A stretch of 64,000 bases of DNA from Pseudomonas guangdongensis (GCF_900105885.1 NZ_LT629780.1:2418001-2482000); one strand, 5' to 3'; counted from the first letter of the stretch, positions 10,244 to 19,968 are shown. A program made the numbers and translations. Notes: generated by a model from the letters alone, not told the origin.

Positions 10244-11302
10244 ATGAGCAAGAGCTTTATGGCAGGAGAGGCGCTGTACCGCGCGTTCCGGGGACAGGGG
10301 CGAGTCTTGGTCGATGTCCAGGCGCTCGAGCATTCGATCCTCTCCGGCGAAGCCGGCTCGGCGCTGTATCGGCTGATGAGCGAGTCGGCCGACTACAACA
10401 CCGATGGCAAGGCTATTGCCCTTTACCAGCGGGCTCTTGCCGGCTGGGTGCTGCAAGGTGGCTCAGGTGGCGAAGAGGCGGCTGTTGTCGCCCCTTTGCC
10501 CATCTCGCTCCAGCCGCCGACTGATTCGGCATTACGCCGGGCCGGCCGCCTGCTGGCCATGGTGCATGAGCTGCACAAGGCCGGTTACCAGCGATTGCGT
10601 ATTTCCGCCGGCATGTCGCCTACGGGCATGCATTGGCGCTGCCACATCACCAGTGCCGACAATGTTCAGCTCGATGGCTGGGACCTTGTTCAATGGGGGG
10701 AGGAGGTCGTCACTTACTCCAGCGCCGACGATCACTACTTCGGCTGGCAAGACTCGGCAGGCAAGAGTGCCAGGCAGCTCGCACAGCTGTTCATCGAGCG
10801 TTTCCCCGAGTTGGCCAGGAAAGGGGTAGGGCAAGACCGAGCCTACGCCGGCTGGTTCGTCAGCATGTTGGGTAACGCCGAGAATGGTCGCTTTCCGGTG
10901 TTCTTTGCCGACTACCTGCTGAGCCCCACCGAGGAAGAAATGCCTCCGCCTCCCTGCGGCTATCGGCATGCATGGTCTGCGGTCGACGGACGAGTGGCCA
11001 ACGCCGACCTGCGTCTCGAGCACCTGCCGCCGCCTGAAGCGCGTTGGGATGAGCTGGAGGTTTTCTGTCTCACCTATGACGGCTATGCCGGTGGCCAGAA
11101 GTCCATCAGTCAGTGCATGGCCCAGGCTGCGCAAGTGGCCTCCAGCCGACTGGCCGAAGCCAGTCTGGATGACCTGCGTACGACGCTGTTCATACGTCAG
11201 CGGGACATCCGCAACAATCACCCGATACCGCCGTCAGACGATGATCTGCGCCTGATGCATGCCATCGTCGAGCAGATCCGCAGCCGCCTCAGCCGTGGTT
11301 GA
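10244..11302 (+). CDS. Hypothetical protein in the BREX operon
   Basis: 352 residues, no signal peptide or membrane segment. I recognise no family. Visible features are a tryptophan- and aspartate-rich middle (residues about 130-180, with DGWDLVQWGEEV and SADDHYFGWQD) and a helical C-terminus rich in Arg and Asp. It starts at ATG 10244, after AAGGGAGTG, 48 bases behind the BrxU-like gene and in the same direction. Codon use matches brxC and the BrxU-like gene, so the two may have travelled together. A partner of the nuclease or a BREX accessory factor is possible; the sequence does not decide. Confidence 0.75.
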   Translation: MSKSFMAGEALYRAFRGQGRVLVDVQALEHSILSGEAGSALYRLMSESADYNTDGKAIALYQRALAGWVLQGGSGGEEAAVVAPLPISLQPPTDSALRRAGRLLAMVHELHKAGYQRLRISAGMSPTGMHWRCHITSADNVQLDGWDLVQWGEEVVTYSSADDHYFGWQDSAGKSARQLAQLFIERFPELARKGVGQDRAYAGWFVSMLGNAENGRFPVFFADYLLSPTEEEMPPPPCGYRHAWSAVDGRVANADLRLEHLPPPEARWDELEVFCLTYDGYAGGQKSISQCMAQAAQVASSRLAEASLDDLRTTLFIRQRDIRNNHPIPPSDDDLRLMHAIVEQIRSRLSRG

Positions 11303-11381
11303 GGTATGCCACTCATCACGACGCGTTGCCTCAAGTCTGCCTAGCTCGGCCATTCCAGGGATCATGAAAAGGAGTTCACCC

Positions 11382-12041
11382 ATGCGTCTGCTACCCCTCG
11401 CACTCGCCGCCAGCCTGTTCACCGGCTCTGCCCTGGCTGCTGAGCAACCCAAGCTCTTCAAGTCTTGGACGTACGGCTCACCCGCCAGCGCTTACAGCGA
11501 GACTGAAGGCTTTTACGACTGCTCGGCCGAAGTCGGCAACCCGGCACGCTGCATCGAAGAGGTCGACTTCCTGGGCCACAGCTTCGGCGCCATCCTGAGC
11601 TTCAACAATCAGCAGCTCGAATCGGTGGTCCTGGCGACCGACTTCAGCCAGGACATCTACGTCAAGAGCGTTGGCGCCCTGAGCAAGACCTTCAGCATGG
11701 CCCTCATGCGCGGCAGCAATGACCAGCTCGACATCATCGAACTGGCCCGTGCGCGTGGCGGCAAGGAGGACTTCATGGCCAGGCTCAACAACTACGAGAC
11801 GCTCAACCTCCAACAGGGCCAGCTGACCTATTTCTACCTCGAGCAGCCGGCCACCGCACTTATGGCCAGGAAGAATGCCGTGGATGCCACCGTCAACGCG
11901 CCTGCCGACGTGCGCAGCGCCGAGCTGAGCGTGACCGATAACGACGGCGAGCCCCTGTTGCTGATCAACTTCAGCTTGCCTCGACTCACCTTGCAGAATC
12001 TCAAGCAGGCACTCCAGCAGGCGCCCGCCGAAGACTTCTGA
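11382..12041 (+). CDS. Secreted/periplasmic hypothetical protein in the BREX operon
   Basis: 219 residues with a clear signal peptide (MRLLPLALAASLFTGSALA, cleavage after ALA). ATG 11382 has AAGGAG at the right distance; the frame is open upstream to 11259, but those codons are not needed. The mature part is acidic, with one likely disulfide pair (C of YDCSAE and C of ARCIEE). No known family recognised. It stands between an unknown gene and pglX in the same orientation, which is unusual because BREX acts in the cytoplasm. Confidence 0.75.
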   Translation: MRLLPLALAASLFTGSALAAEQPKLFKSWTYGSPASAYSETEGFYDCSAEVGNPARCIEEVDFLGHSFGAILSFNNQQLESVVLATDFSQDIYVKSVGALSKTFSMALMRGSNDQLDIIELARARGGKEDFMARLNNYETLNLQQGQLTYFYLEQPATALMARKNAVDATVNAPADVRSAELSVTDNDGEPLLLINFSLPRLTLQNLKQALQQAPAEDF

Positions 12042-12145
12042 GTCATTCGTCCAGGTCGGTGATGTGCTTTCTGGCGCACCGGCCTCCAGGCAGTCCGGCT
12101 GCCTGACATGAACACCCGGCCCCCGCGGCCCAACAGGAATCACCC

Positions 12146-15100
12146 ATGAACCGCTCTGCTCTCAAGAAATACGCTCCCCAGGCCCGTCTCGACTTCATCG
12201 AGGCGGTCACCCTCCGTGCCCGTCGTCTGGGTCTCGACCCGGCACTGCCGGTCGATGTCGCACAAACCGGCGATGTGCTGATGATCGCTGGCCAGCCCTT
12301 CCCGGCCAGTATCGCCAGCCAGCGCACGGCGCTTGCCCAGCGTATTCGCCAGCAGGGCTTTGCCAGTGTCATGGAAGCGCTGGCCTACACCTGGTTCAAC
12401 CGTCTGGTGGCCATTCGCTTCATGGAGCTCAAGGGCTATCTCAGCCATGGCTACCGAGTGCTCAGCCACCCGGACGGCTTGCAGCAGCCGGAGATTCTCG
12501 ACCACGTCCAGCATCTTGAGCTGCCGGGTCTGGACAGGGCCGAAGCCATCCGCCTGAAGACCGCCGGCAATCAGGACGAAGCGCTGTACCGCGAGATCCT
12601 CCTCGCCCAGTGCCACGAGCTGCACAGCAACATGCCGTTCCTCTTCGAGGCACTGGACGATGCCACCGAGCTGCTGCTCCCGGACAACCTGCTGCGCACC
12701 GACTCGCCCATAGCTCGCTTGGTGGGCGACATCGAGGAAGGCGACTGGGAGCAGGTGGAGATCATCGGCTGGCTGTACCAGTTCTATATCAGCGAGAAGA
12801 AGGACCAGGTGATCGGCAAGGTGGTGAAGAGCGAGGACATCCCCGCGGCCACTCAGCTGTTCACCCCCAACTGGATCGTCCAGTACCTGGTACAGAACAG
12901 CCTCGGCCGCCTCTGGCTGATGGCCAACCCCGGCTCTGGCCTCAAGGCGCAGATGCCGTACTACATCGAACCTGCCGAGCAGACCCCGGATGTCCAGGCC
13001 CAGCTCGATGCGCTGATCAAGGTGCGCATGGACGAGGACGGCGGCACCCTCAACCCTGAGTCGCTGACGGTGCTGGATCCGGCCTGCGGTTCCGGGCACA
13101 TCCTCGTCGAGGCCTACAACCTGCTGCGTGCCATCTACGAGGAACGCGGCTATCCACCGCGCGAGATTCCCCGCCTGATCCTCAGCAAGAACCTCTACGG
13201 CCTGGACATCGACGACCGCGCCGCTCAGCTTGCCGGCTTCGCCTTGCTGATGAAGGCCCGCGAGGATGACCGCCGCCTGTTCGACGATGCCGAAAACCCG
13301 CCGCACCTCAATGTCTTCGCCATTCAGGAAAGCGCTGGCCTGCCGGACGAGCAGATCGCTCAGACCATCCTCAATGCCGCCATCCAGGTCGAGGGTGGAG
13401 AGGCCTTCCAGACCGGGCAACTGTTCGGCGGTGGCCAGCTGGAAACCCAGCACAGCTCCGGCCTGACGGTGCGCGATCTGCGCGAGCTGATCCACCTGTT
13501 CTTCCACGGCAAGACCTTCGGTTCGTTGATCACCGTGCCGGCCGCCCTCAAGGCCAGGTTGGGCAAGATGGTCGATCTGCTGGCCACCGTGCGCAGCAAG
13601 GGGGATCCCCTGGCACGTAGCTATGCGGCTCAGGTGCTGGAGCAGTTTGCCTGGCCCGCGAGTGTGCTGGCGCTGCAATACGATGCCGTGGTGGCGAATC
13701 CGCCATATATGGGCAGTAAGGGCATGAATACGACGCTTAAGGATTTTGCCAAGGAGAACTTTCCTGATAGTAAGGCGGATCTCTTTTCTATGTTTATCGA
13801 GCGTGGCTTTGTGTGGTGTAAGTCAACAGGCTTCAATAGCATGGTTACCATGCAGAGTTGGATGTTCCTGTCGTCATATAAAGGGATGCGTGAGAATCTG
13901 TTGGCGACAAGAACTATTCAAACTATGGCTCACTTAGGGGCGCGAGCTTTCGGTGAGATATCTGGTGAGGTGGTGCAGACAACAGCATTTATAATTCAGG
14001 GTGGGCATGTATTAGGATTTAAGCCGGTATTTTTCAGGTTGATCGATGGTGTAGAGGTGGAAAAGGAATCCGCACTTCTGTCGGGGAAAAATAGATACGA
14101 CCTGTCCGTGCAGGATGATTTTAATAAAATCCCTGGCAGTCCAGTTGCTTACTGGGCCAGCGAAGAGATTAAAAATTCGTTCTCTAAGCATCCCTCACTA
14201 TCTACAGTTGGTAAGCCGCGCCAAGGGTTGGCTACTACGGATAATGAGAGGTTTCTCAGATTTTGGCATGAGTGCGACTTTGGAAATGTCTTCCTCGGCG
14301 CGAAAGATTCGAGTGAGGCGATGATTTCAGGGTGTAGGTGGTTTCCATGTCAAAAGGGTGGTGGATTTAAAAAATGGTATGGAAATAACGAGTATGTAGT
14401 GGATTGGGAGAAGGACGGTGCGCGTATTAAGGAGGTGGTTATTGCGCGCTATGGAAGCGCATCGAAGCGGGTTGCTAATGAATCATTTTACTTTAAGGCT
14501 GGAATCACTTGGTCGACGATATCTAGTTCTTCGCTTTCAATGAGGTATGTTCCCGCGGGCTTTATATTTGAAACGAAAGGGGCTATGTGTTTTTTTGATT
14601 CGAATTGGGATATGTACAGGTCTCTCGGTTTTTGTAATTCATCCATAGTTAATAATATAATTAATTGCATTAGTCCCACTTTGGATTTCCACGAAGGGCC
14701 TGTAGGTACTCTTCCGATTGCAGATTTTTATTCTGCGCTGGTGGAAGACAATGTGCGATCTTGCATTGAGTTAGCCAAGCAGGATTGGGATTATTCTGAG
14801 TTGTCTTGGGACTTCAAAAGTTTGCCAGTTACCTCTGGAGATTTTTTCGCGGATCGCTTATCGAAAAGCTGGAGCAATTTTTGTGTTGAGTTGGAAAGGC
14901 GAGTGGTTTTATTGAGAGAGAAGGAAGAAGAGAATAATTTTATATTTATAAGCAAGTATGGGTTGGAGAATAAAATAATTCCTGTAGTTCCTGATGAAGA
15001 AATAACGCTGAGTCGCGCTGACCGTGAAAAAGATATGATTCAGCTTATGTCCTATGCGGTTGGCTGCATGATGGGGCGCTACAGTCTCGACGAGCCAGGA

Positions 15101-15775
15101 CTAATTTATGCCTATAGTGGTGGCGTTGGTTTTGATTCTACGCGTTACAGGAAATTCCCAGCTGATGTTGATGGAATCATTCCAGTAACAGAAGAGTTTT
15201 GGTTTGAGGACGATGCAGCTGAGCGCGTACGCGAGTTCGTCAAAATAGTTTGGGGCGCTGGTACGCTAGTCGAAAGCATGGAATGGCTGGCCGACAGCCT
15301 GGGCCGCAAATCCAACGAGTCCGCCGACGAGGCCATCCGTCGGTACCTGTCCACCAGCTTCTACAAGGATCACCTGCAAACCTACAAGAAGCGCCCGATC
15401 TACTGGCTGTTCTCTAGCGGCAAGCAGAAGGCCTTCGAGTGCCTGGTCTACCTGCACCGCTACAACGAGGGCACCCTCTCGCGTATGCGCATGGAATACG
15501 TCGTGCCGCTGCAAAGCCGCATGCAGGCCCGTATCGACCAGCTCAGCGACGACATCGCCGCCGCCACCAGCAGCGCCCAGCAAAAGACCCTGCAAAAGCG
15601 CAAGGACAAGCTCACCAAGCAGCTCGAAGAACTCCGCCGCTTCGACGAAGCCCTCCGCCCCTACGCGGACCAGCGCATCAAGCTGGATCTCGATGATGGG
15701 GTGAAGGTCAACTACGGCAAGTTCGGCAACCTCCTCGCGGAAGTGAAGGCGGTTACGGGTGGGAAAGAGGATTGA
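12146..15775 (+). CDS. pglX: BREX-1 adenine-specific DNA methyltransferase PglX
   Basis: 1209-residue N6-adenine methyltransferase that marks host DNA at a non-palindromic site and is also needed for phage exclusion. The SAM-binding motif I is LDPACGSGHILVEAYN (about residues 309-324), followed by NLYGLDIDDRAAQLAG; catalytic motif IV is VVANPPYMGS (about 514-523). The C-terminal TRD/coiled-coil part ends in a helical LTKQLEELRRFDEAL. From about 13700 to 15250 (the region after NPPY, which determines target sequence) the DNA is clearly AT-richer than both ends: 25 of 60 bases are G/C at 14521-14580 against 39 of 60 at 13081-13140. The frame is intact. Confidence 0.95.
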   Translation: MNRSALKKYAPQARLDFIEAVTLRARRLGLDPALPVDVAQTGDVLMIAGQPFPASIASQRTALAQRIRQQGFASVMEALAYTWFNRLVAIRFMELKGYLSHGYRVLSHPDGLQQPEILDHVQHLELPGLDRAEAIRLKTAGNQDEALYREILLAQCHELHSNMPFLFEALDDATELLLPDNLLRTDSPIARLVGDIEEGDWEQVEIIGWLYQFYISEKKDQVIGKVVKSEDIPAATQLFTPNWIVQYLVQNSLGRLWLMANPGSGLKAQMPYYIEPAEQTPDVQAQLDALIKVRMDEDGGTLNPESLTVLDPACGSGHILVEAYNLLRAIYEERGYPPREIPRLILSKNLYGLDIDDRAAQLAGFALLMKAREDDRRLFDDAENPPHLNVFAIQESAGLPDEQIAQTILNAAIQVEGGEAFQTGQLFGGGQLETQHSSGLTVRDLRELIHLFFHGKTFGSLITVPAALKARLGKMVDLLATVRSKGDPLARSYAAQVLEQFAWPASVLALQYDAVVANPPYMGSKGMNTTLKDFAKENFPDSKADLFSMFIERGFVWCKSTGFNSMVTMQSWMFLSSYKGMRENLLATRTIQTMAHLGARAFGEISGEVVQTTAFIIQGGHVLGFKPVFFRLIDGVEVEKESALLSGKNRYDLSVQDDFNKIPGSPVAYWASEEIKNSFSKHPSLSTVGKPRQGLATTDNERFLRFWHECDFGNVFLGAKDSSEAMISGCRWFPCQKGGGFKKWYGNNEYVVDWEKDGARIKEVVIARYGSASKRVANESFYFKAGITWSTISSSSLSMRYVPAGFIFETKGAMCFFDSNWDMYRSLGFCNSSIVNNIINCISPTLDFHEGPVGTLPIADFYSALVEDNVRSCIELAKQDWDYSELSWDFKSLPVTSGDFFADRLSKSWSNFCVELERRVVLLREKEEENNFIFISKYGLENKIIPVVPDEEITLSRADREKDMIQLMSYAVGCMMGRYSLDEPGLIYAYSGGVGFDSTRYRKFPADVDGIIPVTEEFWFEDDAAERVREFVKIVWGAGTLVESMEWLADSLGRKSNESADEAIRRYLSTSFYKDHLQTYKKRPIYWLFSSGKQKAFECLVYLHRYNEGTLSRMRMEYVVPLQSRMQARIDQLSDDIAAATSSAQQKTLQKRKDKLTKQLEELRRFDEALRPYADQRIKLDLDDGVKVNYGKFGNLLAEVKAVTGGKED

Positions 15776-15853
15776 GTGAGTTTCAATAGAATGTCTGTGC
15801 CCCGGAGAGACTTTCGACGGGGCAATCTCAAAATTTCGTTTATGGTGGGTTGA

Positions 15854-17134
15854 ATGGTTGCAGCAATTATTTTCGCGCTATTTTTACACTTCAGGAATCA
15901 CTGGTGGAATAGCAAGCTCGTAAGTGGTGGTTATGGTGTCTCTTTTACATCCAATGTGGTCGGGATGTTGGGCGCCTTTGGCATGGTTGCTTTGGCATAC
16001 TTTTTTATTGATTACAAGGCTTCAAGCATGGAGCGCAGTGGGGATGGTATTTTTGCCATCCTCTCGATGTTTTCGGCTATTTCTTCGGTTGGGATAGCGG
16101 CTGTTGTCGTTTTTATTTATCAAGTGGTGGCGGTGATTTCCGTTTGGCGAGCTACCGCCAAGCCGGGGGTATCATTCTGGACTAAGGTTTTCTGTAGGTA
16201 CGCGCTGATATTGAACCTGATGATTGCTGCCGTGGCACTTCGGTTTGGGGCGGGCGGGATAATATTTGGCGGGATTCTCTATCTGGCATTCTGGTTTTTC
16301 TGGGGCAAGGGCCGCACGGGCGTGCAGTCGCCAAGAGCAGAGCGGGTCTTGCCTGCTGAGATGCCAAAAACTGTGAAAGAAAAGATTGACTCCGTTGCTT
16401 CGGGTGGTATTGATCTGGCCGGTTTTTCAAGGAACAACGCTGGTGAGCCTCGCCTGGCTGATTATGTCCAGCGGGTTACCCCTTCTGCGAGCATGAAAAA
16501 AAGAGTGCATATCGCACCGGATATCCCAGCTGGAAAGCTTGCATCAGCAATAGGCAGCCGTCATTTTAAGGCAGGCTTGAAGAATCAACAGCCTTTTATG
16601 CTGCTTGACGACTCTGGGCGATTTGATGGGAAGCATGGGCTTTTAGTCACTGACGAGTTTTTTGACTTCAGTTTTCCTGGTATTGAAGCTGTGACCTTCA
16701 GCTACTCATTTCACTCGGATGGTTTTGATGTGAAAGGCCAGAGTGTCTATCGGGGTGGTAGAAAATGTGCAGAATTCTCCAATTTCAAGGGGGATGACCT
16801 CGCGAAGATCTTTGGGGTTTTCAACGAATTTTTCGCTGATCGGGATGCCTGGTGGAGAAAAAGCGCCGAGAAAGGTGATCGGAATGCTCAATTCAAGTTG
16901 GCATCTAGCCTTGTGGGAAACAAGGAGGAAAGCATGCATTGGTTGCGTAAGGCTGCCGAGCAGGGCCACCCGATTGCACAGGGAAATTTGGGGACATATC
17001 TCACCAGTTCAGACCCGGAGGAGGCCTTTCTTTGGTTGAGTCGCTCCGCTGCGCAAGGCAATGAACACTCTCAGCGACGGTTGGCCGGAAAAGAGTTTGA
17101 CTCATATAGGAATAAGACTGGCATCACTATTTGA
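15854..17134 (+). CDS. Membrane protein with a PH-like repeat domain and Sel1-like repeats
   Basis: 426 residues, AT-richer than its surroundings. About four hydrophobic segments lie in residues 1-150. At residues about 214-330 there is a domain (HIAPDIPAGKLASAIGS ... FMLLDDSGRFDGKHGLLVTD ... FNEFF) that occurs twice more in the next gene. At about 330-415 lie Sel1-like repeats (AEKGDRNAQFKLASSL, AAEQGHPIAQGNLG, SAAQGNEHSQRRLAG). An in-frame stop directly precedes ATG 15854, fixing the start. It lies 78 bases after pglX, same direction. Function unknown; Sel1 repeats mediate protein contacts and the shared domain resembles bacterial PH folds by its pattern only. Confidence 0.75.
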   Translation: MVAAIIFALFLHFRNHWWNSKLVSGGYGVSFTSNVVGMLGAFGMVALAYFFIDYKASSMERSGDGIFAILSMFSAISSVGIAAVVVFIYQVVAVISVWRATAKPGVSFWTKVFCRYALILNLMIAAVALRFGAGGIIFGGILYLAFWFFWGKGRTGVQSPRAERVLPAEMPKTVKEKIDSVASGGIDLAGFSRNNAGEPRLADYVQRVTPSASMKKRVHIAPDIPAGKLASAIGSRHFKAGLKNQQPFMLLDDSGRFDGKHGLLVTDEFFDFSFPGIEAVTFSYSFHSDGFDVKGQSVYRGGRKCAEFSNFKGDDLAKIFGVFNEFFADRDAWWRKSAEKGDRNAQFKLASSLVGNKEESMHWLRKAAEQGHPIAQGNLGTYLTSSDPEEAFLWLSRSAAQGNEHSQRRLAGKEFDSYRNKTGITI

Positions 17135-17182
17135 AGTGGTGCTCAGATTAAAGTGGATAAGTGGTTCTAGGGGGAGCAGTGT

Positions 17183-19276
17183 ATGAGGTCCTTGAAAGAA
17201 TTTTTTGTGGCCAACAGCTTTGCTAATTGCAGTAAAGTTTACGTCGGTAATAATGTTCCGCCAAAGTTGGTAAGCAATGCCATCGGATCGTTTGGCTTCT
17301 CGGTGTCTCCTCAAGAAATAGCTGTTCTTCTTGATGATACTCTGTTCGGTAGTGGCAAGGATGGCTGTCTGGTCTGCGAAGGGCGGATTATTTTCAAGGA
17401 GGCGTTCTCGGATGCTATCGAGTACTCCTACGATGAGATAAACCTCCTCCAGATTGATGGCTCGGAAGTTTTCATCAATGGCCGTAAGGTGCATAAATTT
17501 ACAATGCCCGATAAAAAGGACCTTAAGTTTTGCTTCGAGGTTCTGAATAAGTGGATATCGCTGAAGAAAAAAGGCGCAGAAAAGACGAGTTCTGTGCCAG
17601 TCGCTGAGGTCTCTGGTGGCATGTCGGATGCTCAGCGATCGATGCTGGCTGACGTTATTGTTGAATGTGCCTCTGATCTCGGTGTCGACAAAGTTTTTGT
17701 GGCGCCAAATATTCCACCAAGCAAGCTTTATGCTGCCATAAACTCCTATGGAAATGACATCAAGCCAGAGCAGGTTTTGGTTTTGGTCGATGACACTGTG
17801 TTCGGTAGCGCCAAAGATGGCTTGGTAATCACTGATAGCGTGATTGCCATGAAGTTTATGATGGAGTCTCCCAAGGTATTCCATTGGAAGTTTCTGGAAA
17901 GTGTGGTTGTTGCAAAGAGAAAGCTCTTCTTCAATGGTCGTGAAGTCGGCCAGTTGACTCAGTTGGGCGAAAAGGAGCTCGGGGAGCTGTTCAGGATCGT
18001 CGACGGGTTCCTCAAGGATCTACGCAGCGGTAAGGTAGATGAGTGCCTTGATGGCAACGCAGCCAACGCCAATCCTGCGCCTGTGGTTGAAATAAAAAAT
18101 TCCGCAATCCCTACGGATGGCGTAGCCAAGGTTGAGTCGAAGGAATCGGCTACGGAAATTAGTTCATCTCAGGCTCCTCGGGCCATTAGCCAGGTGCAGA
18201 ATTTGCCGCTAGCTGATCGTGCACTTACTGAGGGGCGCGTGGCGCCATCTACAAGCCCCAGGGCTGTGGTAAGTGATCAAGATTCGGACGCTGTCTCCAT
18301 TGAAGAGAGCGTCAAAAATGACGTCAGGGTAAGTGATAAAGTATCTGGAATGATCTCTTCTGCTATCGAGCAGAATAAATCAAAAATCATTCCAATGCTC
18401 AAGGAGAAGGGAGTTGAGCTTTCTCTTGCAGCATTGCGAAGTGATGAAAATGTAGAGAAGCTTGCGGGTTTCTTGTACGCCTTCCTGCCGGGGGTTGTGC
18501 GGTTTGCGCTTAAGGAACAGGTTTTTGTTCAGTTTGTTCTTGATAATAGGAACAAGCTGCTGGCGGGGATTTTCAAGGATGAAGCCAAGGTTGACTTTGG
18601 AAGCGAGGAGGCGTCCAAGTGCTTGGTCAGGGCCGAGCGATTCGAAGATGATCTTGCCGAGCTTTTAGGTGAAAGTACAGGTTCTGCTCTTTCTGGGGGG
18701 AATGAAGCTCTCAGGGTGATGTCTGCGGTTTTGCAGGATCTTCGTTCCGAATTGGCTTCTGATGCTGACTATGAGTTGGTTTATGGTTTGGCTATTAATA
18801 ATTTGAATGCGGTTTTGTCTCGGGCTGAGAAAATTTCTGGGTATCCGAGAGAGAAAGTTGAAGAGCAGATTTTGTTCATCCTTTCAATTATGTATGGCTT
18901 CTCCTTCCATAAGATACCGGAGTCCTTCAGGAAGGAGGAGAATGTTTTTACTGCTTTCTTCATGGGGTTCTTCGCAGTTTGCGAGAAATACGAAGAAAGA
19001 AGCGGAGCGAGTGGCCTGGATACGCAAAAGGATTGCGTGCCTATCGCTTTGGGGATGGCAAAGGTTATTACCAAAGATCAGCTGAACGAAATGATCAAAA
19101 AAATCATTTCTGGCCACAAGGCTGCCAAGAAACCTGGGGATTTTGAGCTTGACGATATCATGGCTCTTCTGCGTGAAGCGAACGGTTTTGCAGAGAAGTG
19201 GATCTCCGATTTGACGAGAAAAATGGTTCAAGAGGAGCGAGAAATGCACGAAAAGTGGGGGGATCTTATAAGTTAG
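17183..19276 (+). CDS. Hypothetical protein with two tandem copies of a shared PH-like domain
   Basis: 697 residues, soluble. Residues about 12-125 and 165-290 are two copies of one domain: V(F/Y)VxxNxPPxKL...AI.S(F/Y)G, then L(L/V)DDT(L/V)FGS.KDG, then INGR or FNGR. A third copy lies in the preceding gene. A low-complexity Ser/Ala linker (about 295-380) leads to a helical C-terminal half beginning IEQNKSKIIPMLKEKG. ATG 17183 has GGGGGAG ahead. AT-rich codon use like the gene before it, so the pair was probably acquired together. I know similar DDTVFGSAKDG proteins only as uncharacterised. No catalytic motif seen. Confidence 0.75.
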   Translation: MRSLKEFFVANSFANCSKVYVGNNVPPKLVSNAIGSFGFSVSPQEIAVLLDDTLFGSGKDGCLVCEGRIIFKEAFSDAIEYSYDEINLLQIDGSEVFINGRKVHKFTMPDKKDLKFCFEVLNKWISLKKKGAEKTSSVPVAEVSGGMSDAQRSMLADVIVECASDLGVDKVFVAPNIPPSKLYAAINSYGNDIKPEQVLVLVDDTVFGSAKDGLVITDSVIAMKFMMESPKVFHWKFLESVVVAKRKLFFNGREVGQLTQLGEKELGELFRIVDGFLKDLRSGKVDECLDGNAANANPAPVVEIKNSAIPTDGVAKVESKESATEISSSQAPRAISQVQNLPLADRALTEGRVAPSTSPRAVVSDQDSDAVSIEESVKNDVRVSDKVSGMISSAIEQNKSKIIPMLKEKGVELSLAALRSDENVEKLAGFLYAFLPGVVRFALKEQVFVQFVLDNRNKLLAGIFKDEAKVDFGSEEASKCLVRAERFEDDLAELLGESTGSALSGGNEALRVMSAVLQDLRSELASDADYELVYGLAINNLNAVLSRAEKISGYPREKVEEQILFILSIMYGFSFHKIPESFRKEENVFTAFFMGFFAVCEKYEERSGASGLDTQKDCVPIALGMAKVITKDQLNEMIKKIISGHKAAKKPGDFELDDIMALLREANGFAEKWISDLTRKMVQEEREMHEKWGDLIS

Positions 19277-19390
19277 TGTTGGCGGGCGGCTTCTGGCGCA
19301 ATCGTTCCGCTTTTCTTTGTGGATGAGTGGAGCGGTTGCAAGGCTATTTAATGGATGATTGTGAGCTTTTTTATTTAATGGAGAGGGAAC

Positions 19391-19843
19391 TTGAACAATA
19401 GATTTGTTTATGGCGCTTTTCTCGCTTTCATGGCTTTTGGGGCTCAAGCAGGCACCTACGAATGGACTTCCGGCTGGGGCATGGGAGTCAGCGAGCATCT
19501 GGTCGATGATGGCAACGGCAACGAGTTGAACATCTCCTGTCCGGATGATGAAGAGCAGGGCTACGTCAGTGCCTACGCCACCATCAATGGCAAACAGTAC
19601 AGCTCCAACGATGAGCCGGGCTTTGACGTGATCGTCGATGGCAAGACGTACACCAACCCTTTCTATACCGGCTGCCGCGCCTGCGGCGACATCTTCCGCA
19701 ACGAGTTCTGGGAGGCACTGCGCAAGGCCAATCGCCTACAGCTGAGCGCCGAAGGCCGCACCATCAACTTGCCGACCAAAAACATCGCTCAGGTGCTGAA
19801 GCCCATCGAAAGCCAGGAGAACAGCTGCCGTTCCGAGTGGTGA
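19391..19843 (+). CDS. Small secreted hypothetical protein
   Basis: 150 residues with a signal peptide (NNRFVYGAFLAFMAFGAQA, cleavage before GTYEW). The start is TTG 19391 behind GAGAGGGA; an ATG 13 bases upstream is in another frame and terminates at once. The mature part holds four cysteines (SCPD, GCRACGD, NSCRSE), suggesting disulfides in the periplasm. No family recognised. It follows the PH-domain pair by 114 bases in the same direction; GC content returns to the high value of the host within the gene. Confidence 0.65.
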   Translation: MNNRFVYGAFLAFMAFGAQAGTYEWTSGWGMGVSEHLVDDGNGNELNISCPDDEEQGYVSAYATINGKQYSSNDEPGFDVIVDGKTYTNPFYTGCRACGDIFRNEFWEALRKANRLQLSAEGRTINLPTKNIAQVLKPIESQENSCRSEW

Positions 19844-19968
19844 TGCGCACTGGCCACCTGCGGGCCAGTTGCTATAGGTACGGAGGGGGAGCTGCGTCAC
19901 TCTGCTCCCCTTGCCGACATCTTGGTGGTCTGATGCCGCTTGATACTCAGCGCGGGTAGCCGCTCCAC

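Noticed and set aside
11259..11381. Longer start for the secreted protein at 11382
   Set aside because: The extension overlaps the preceding gene, lacks a ribosome site and would bury the signal peptide.
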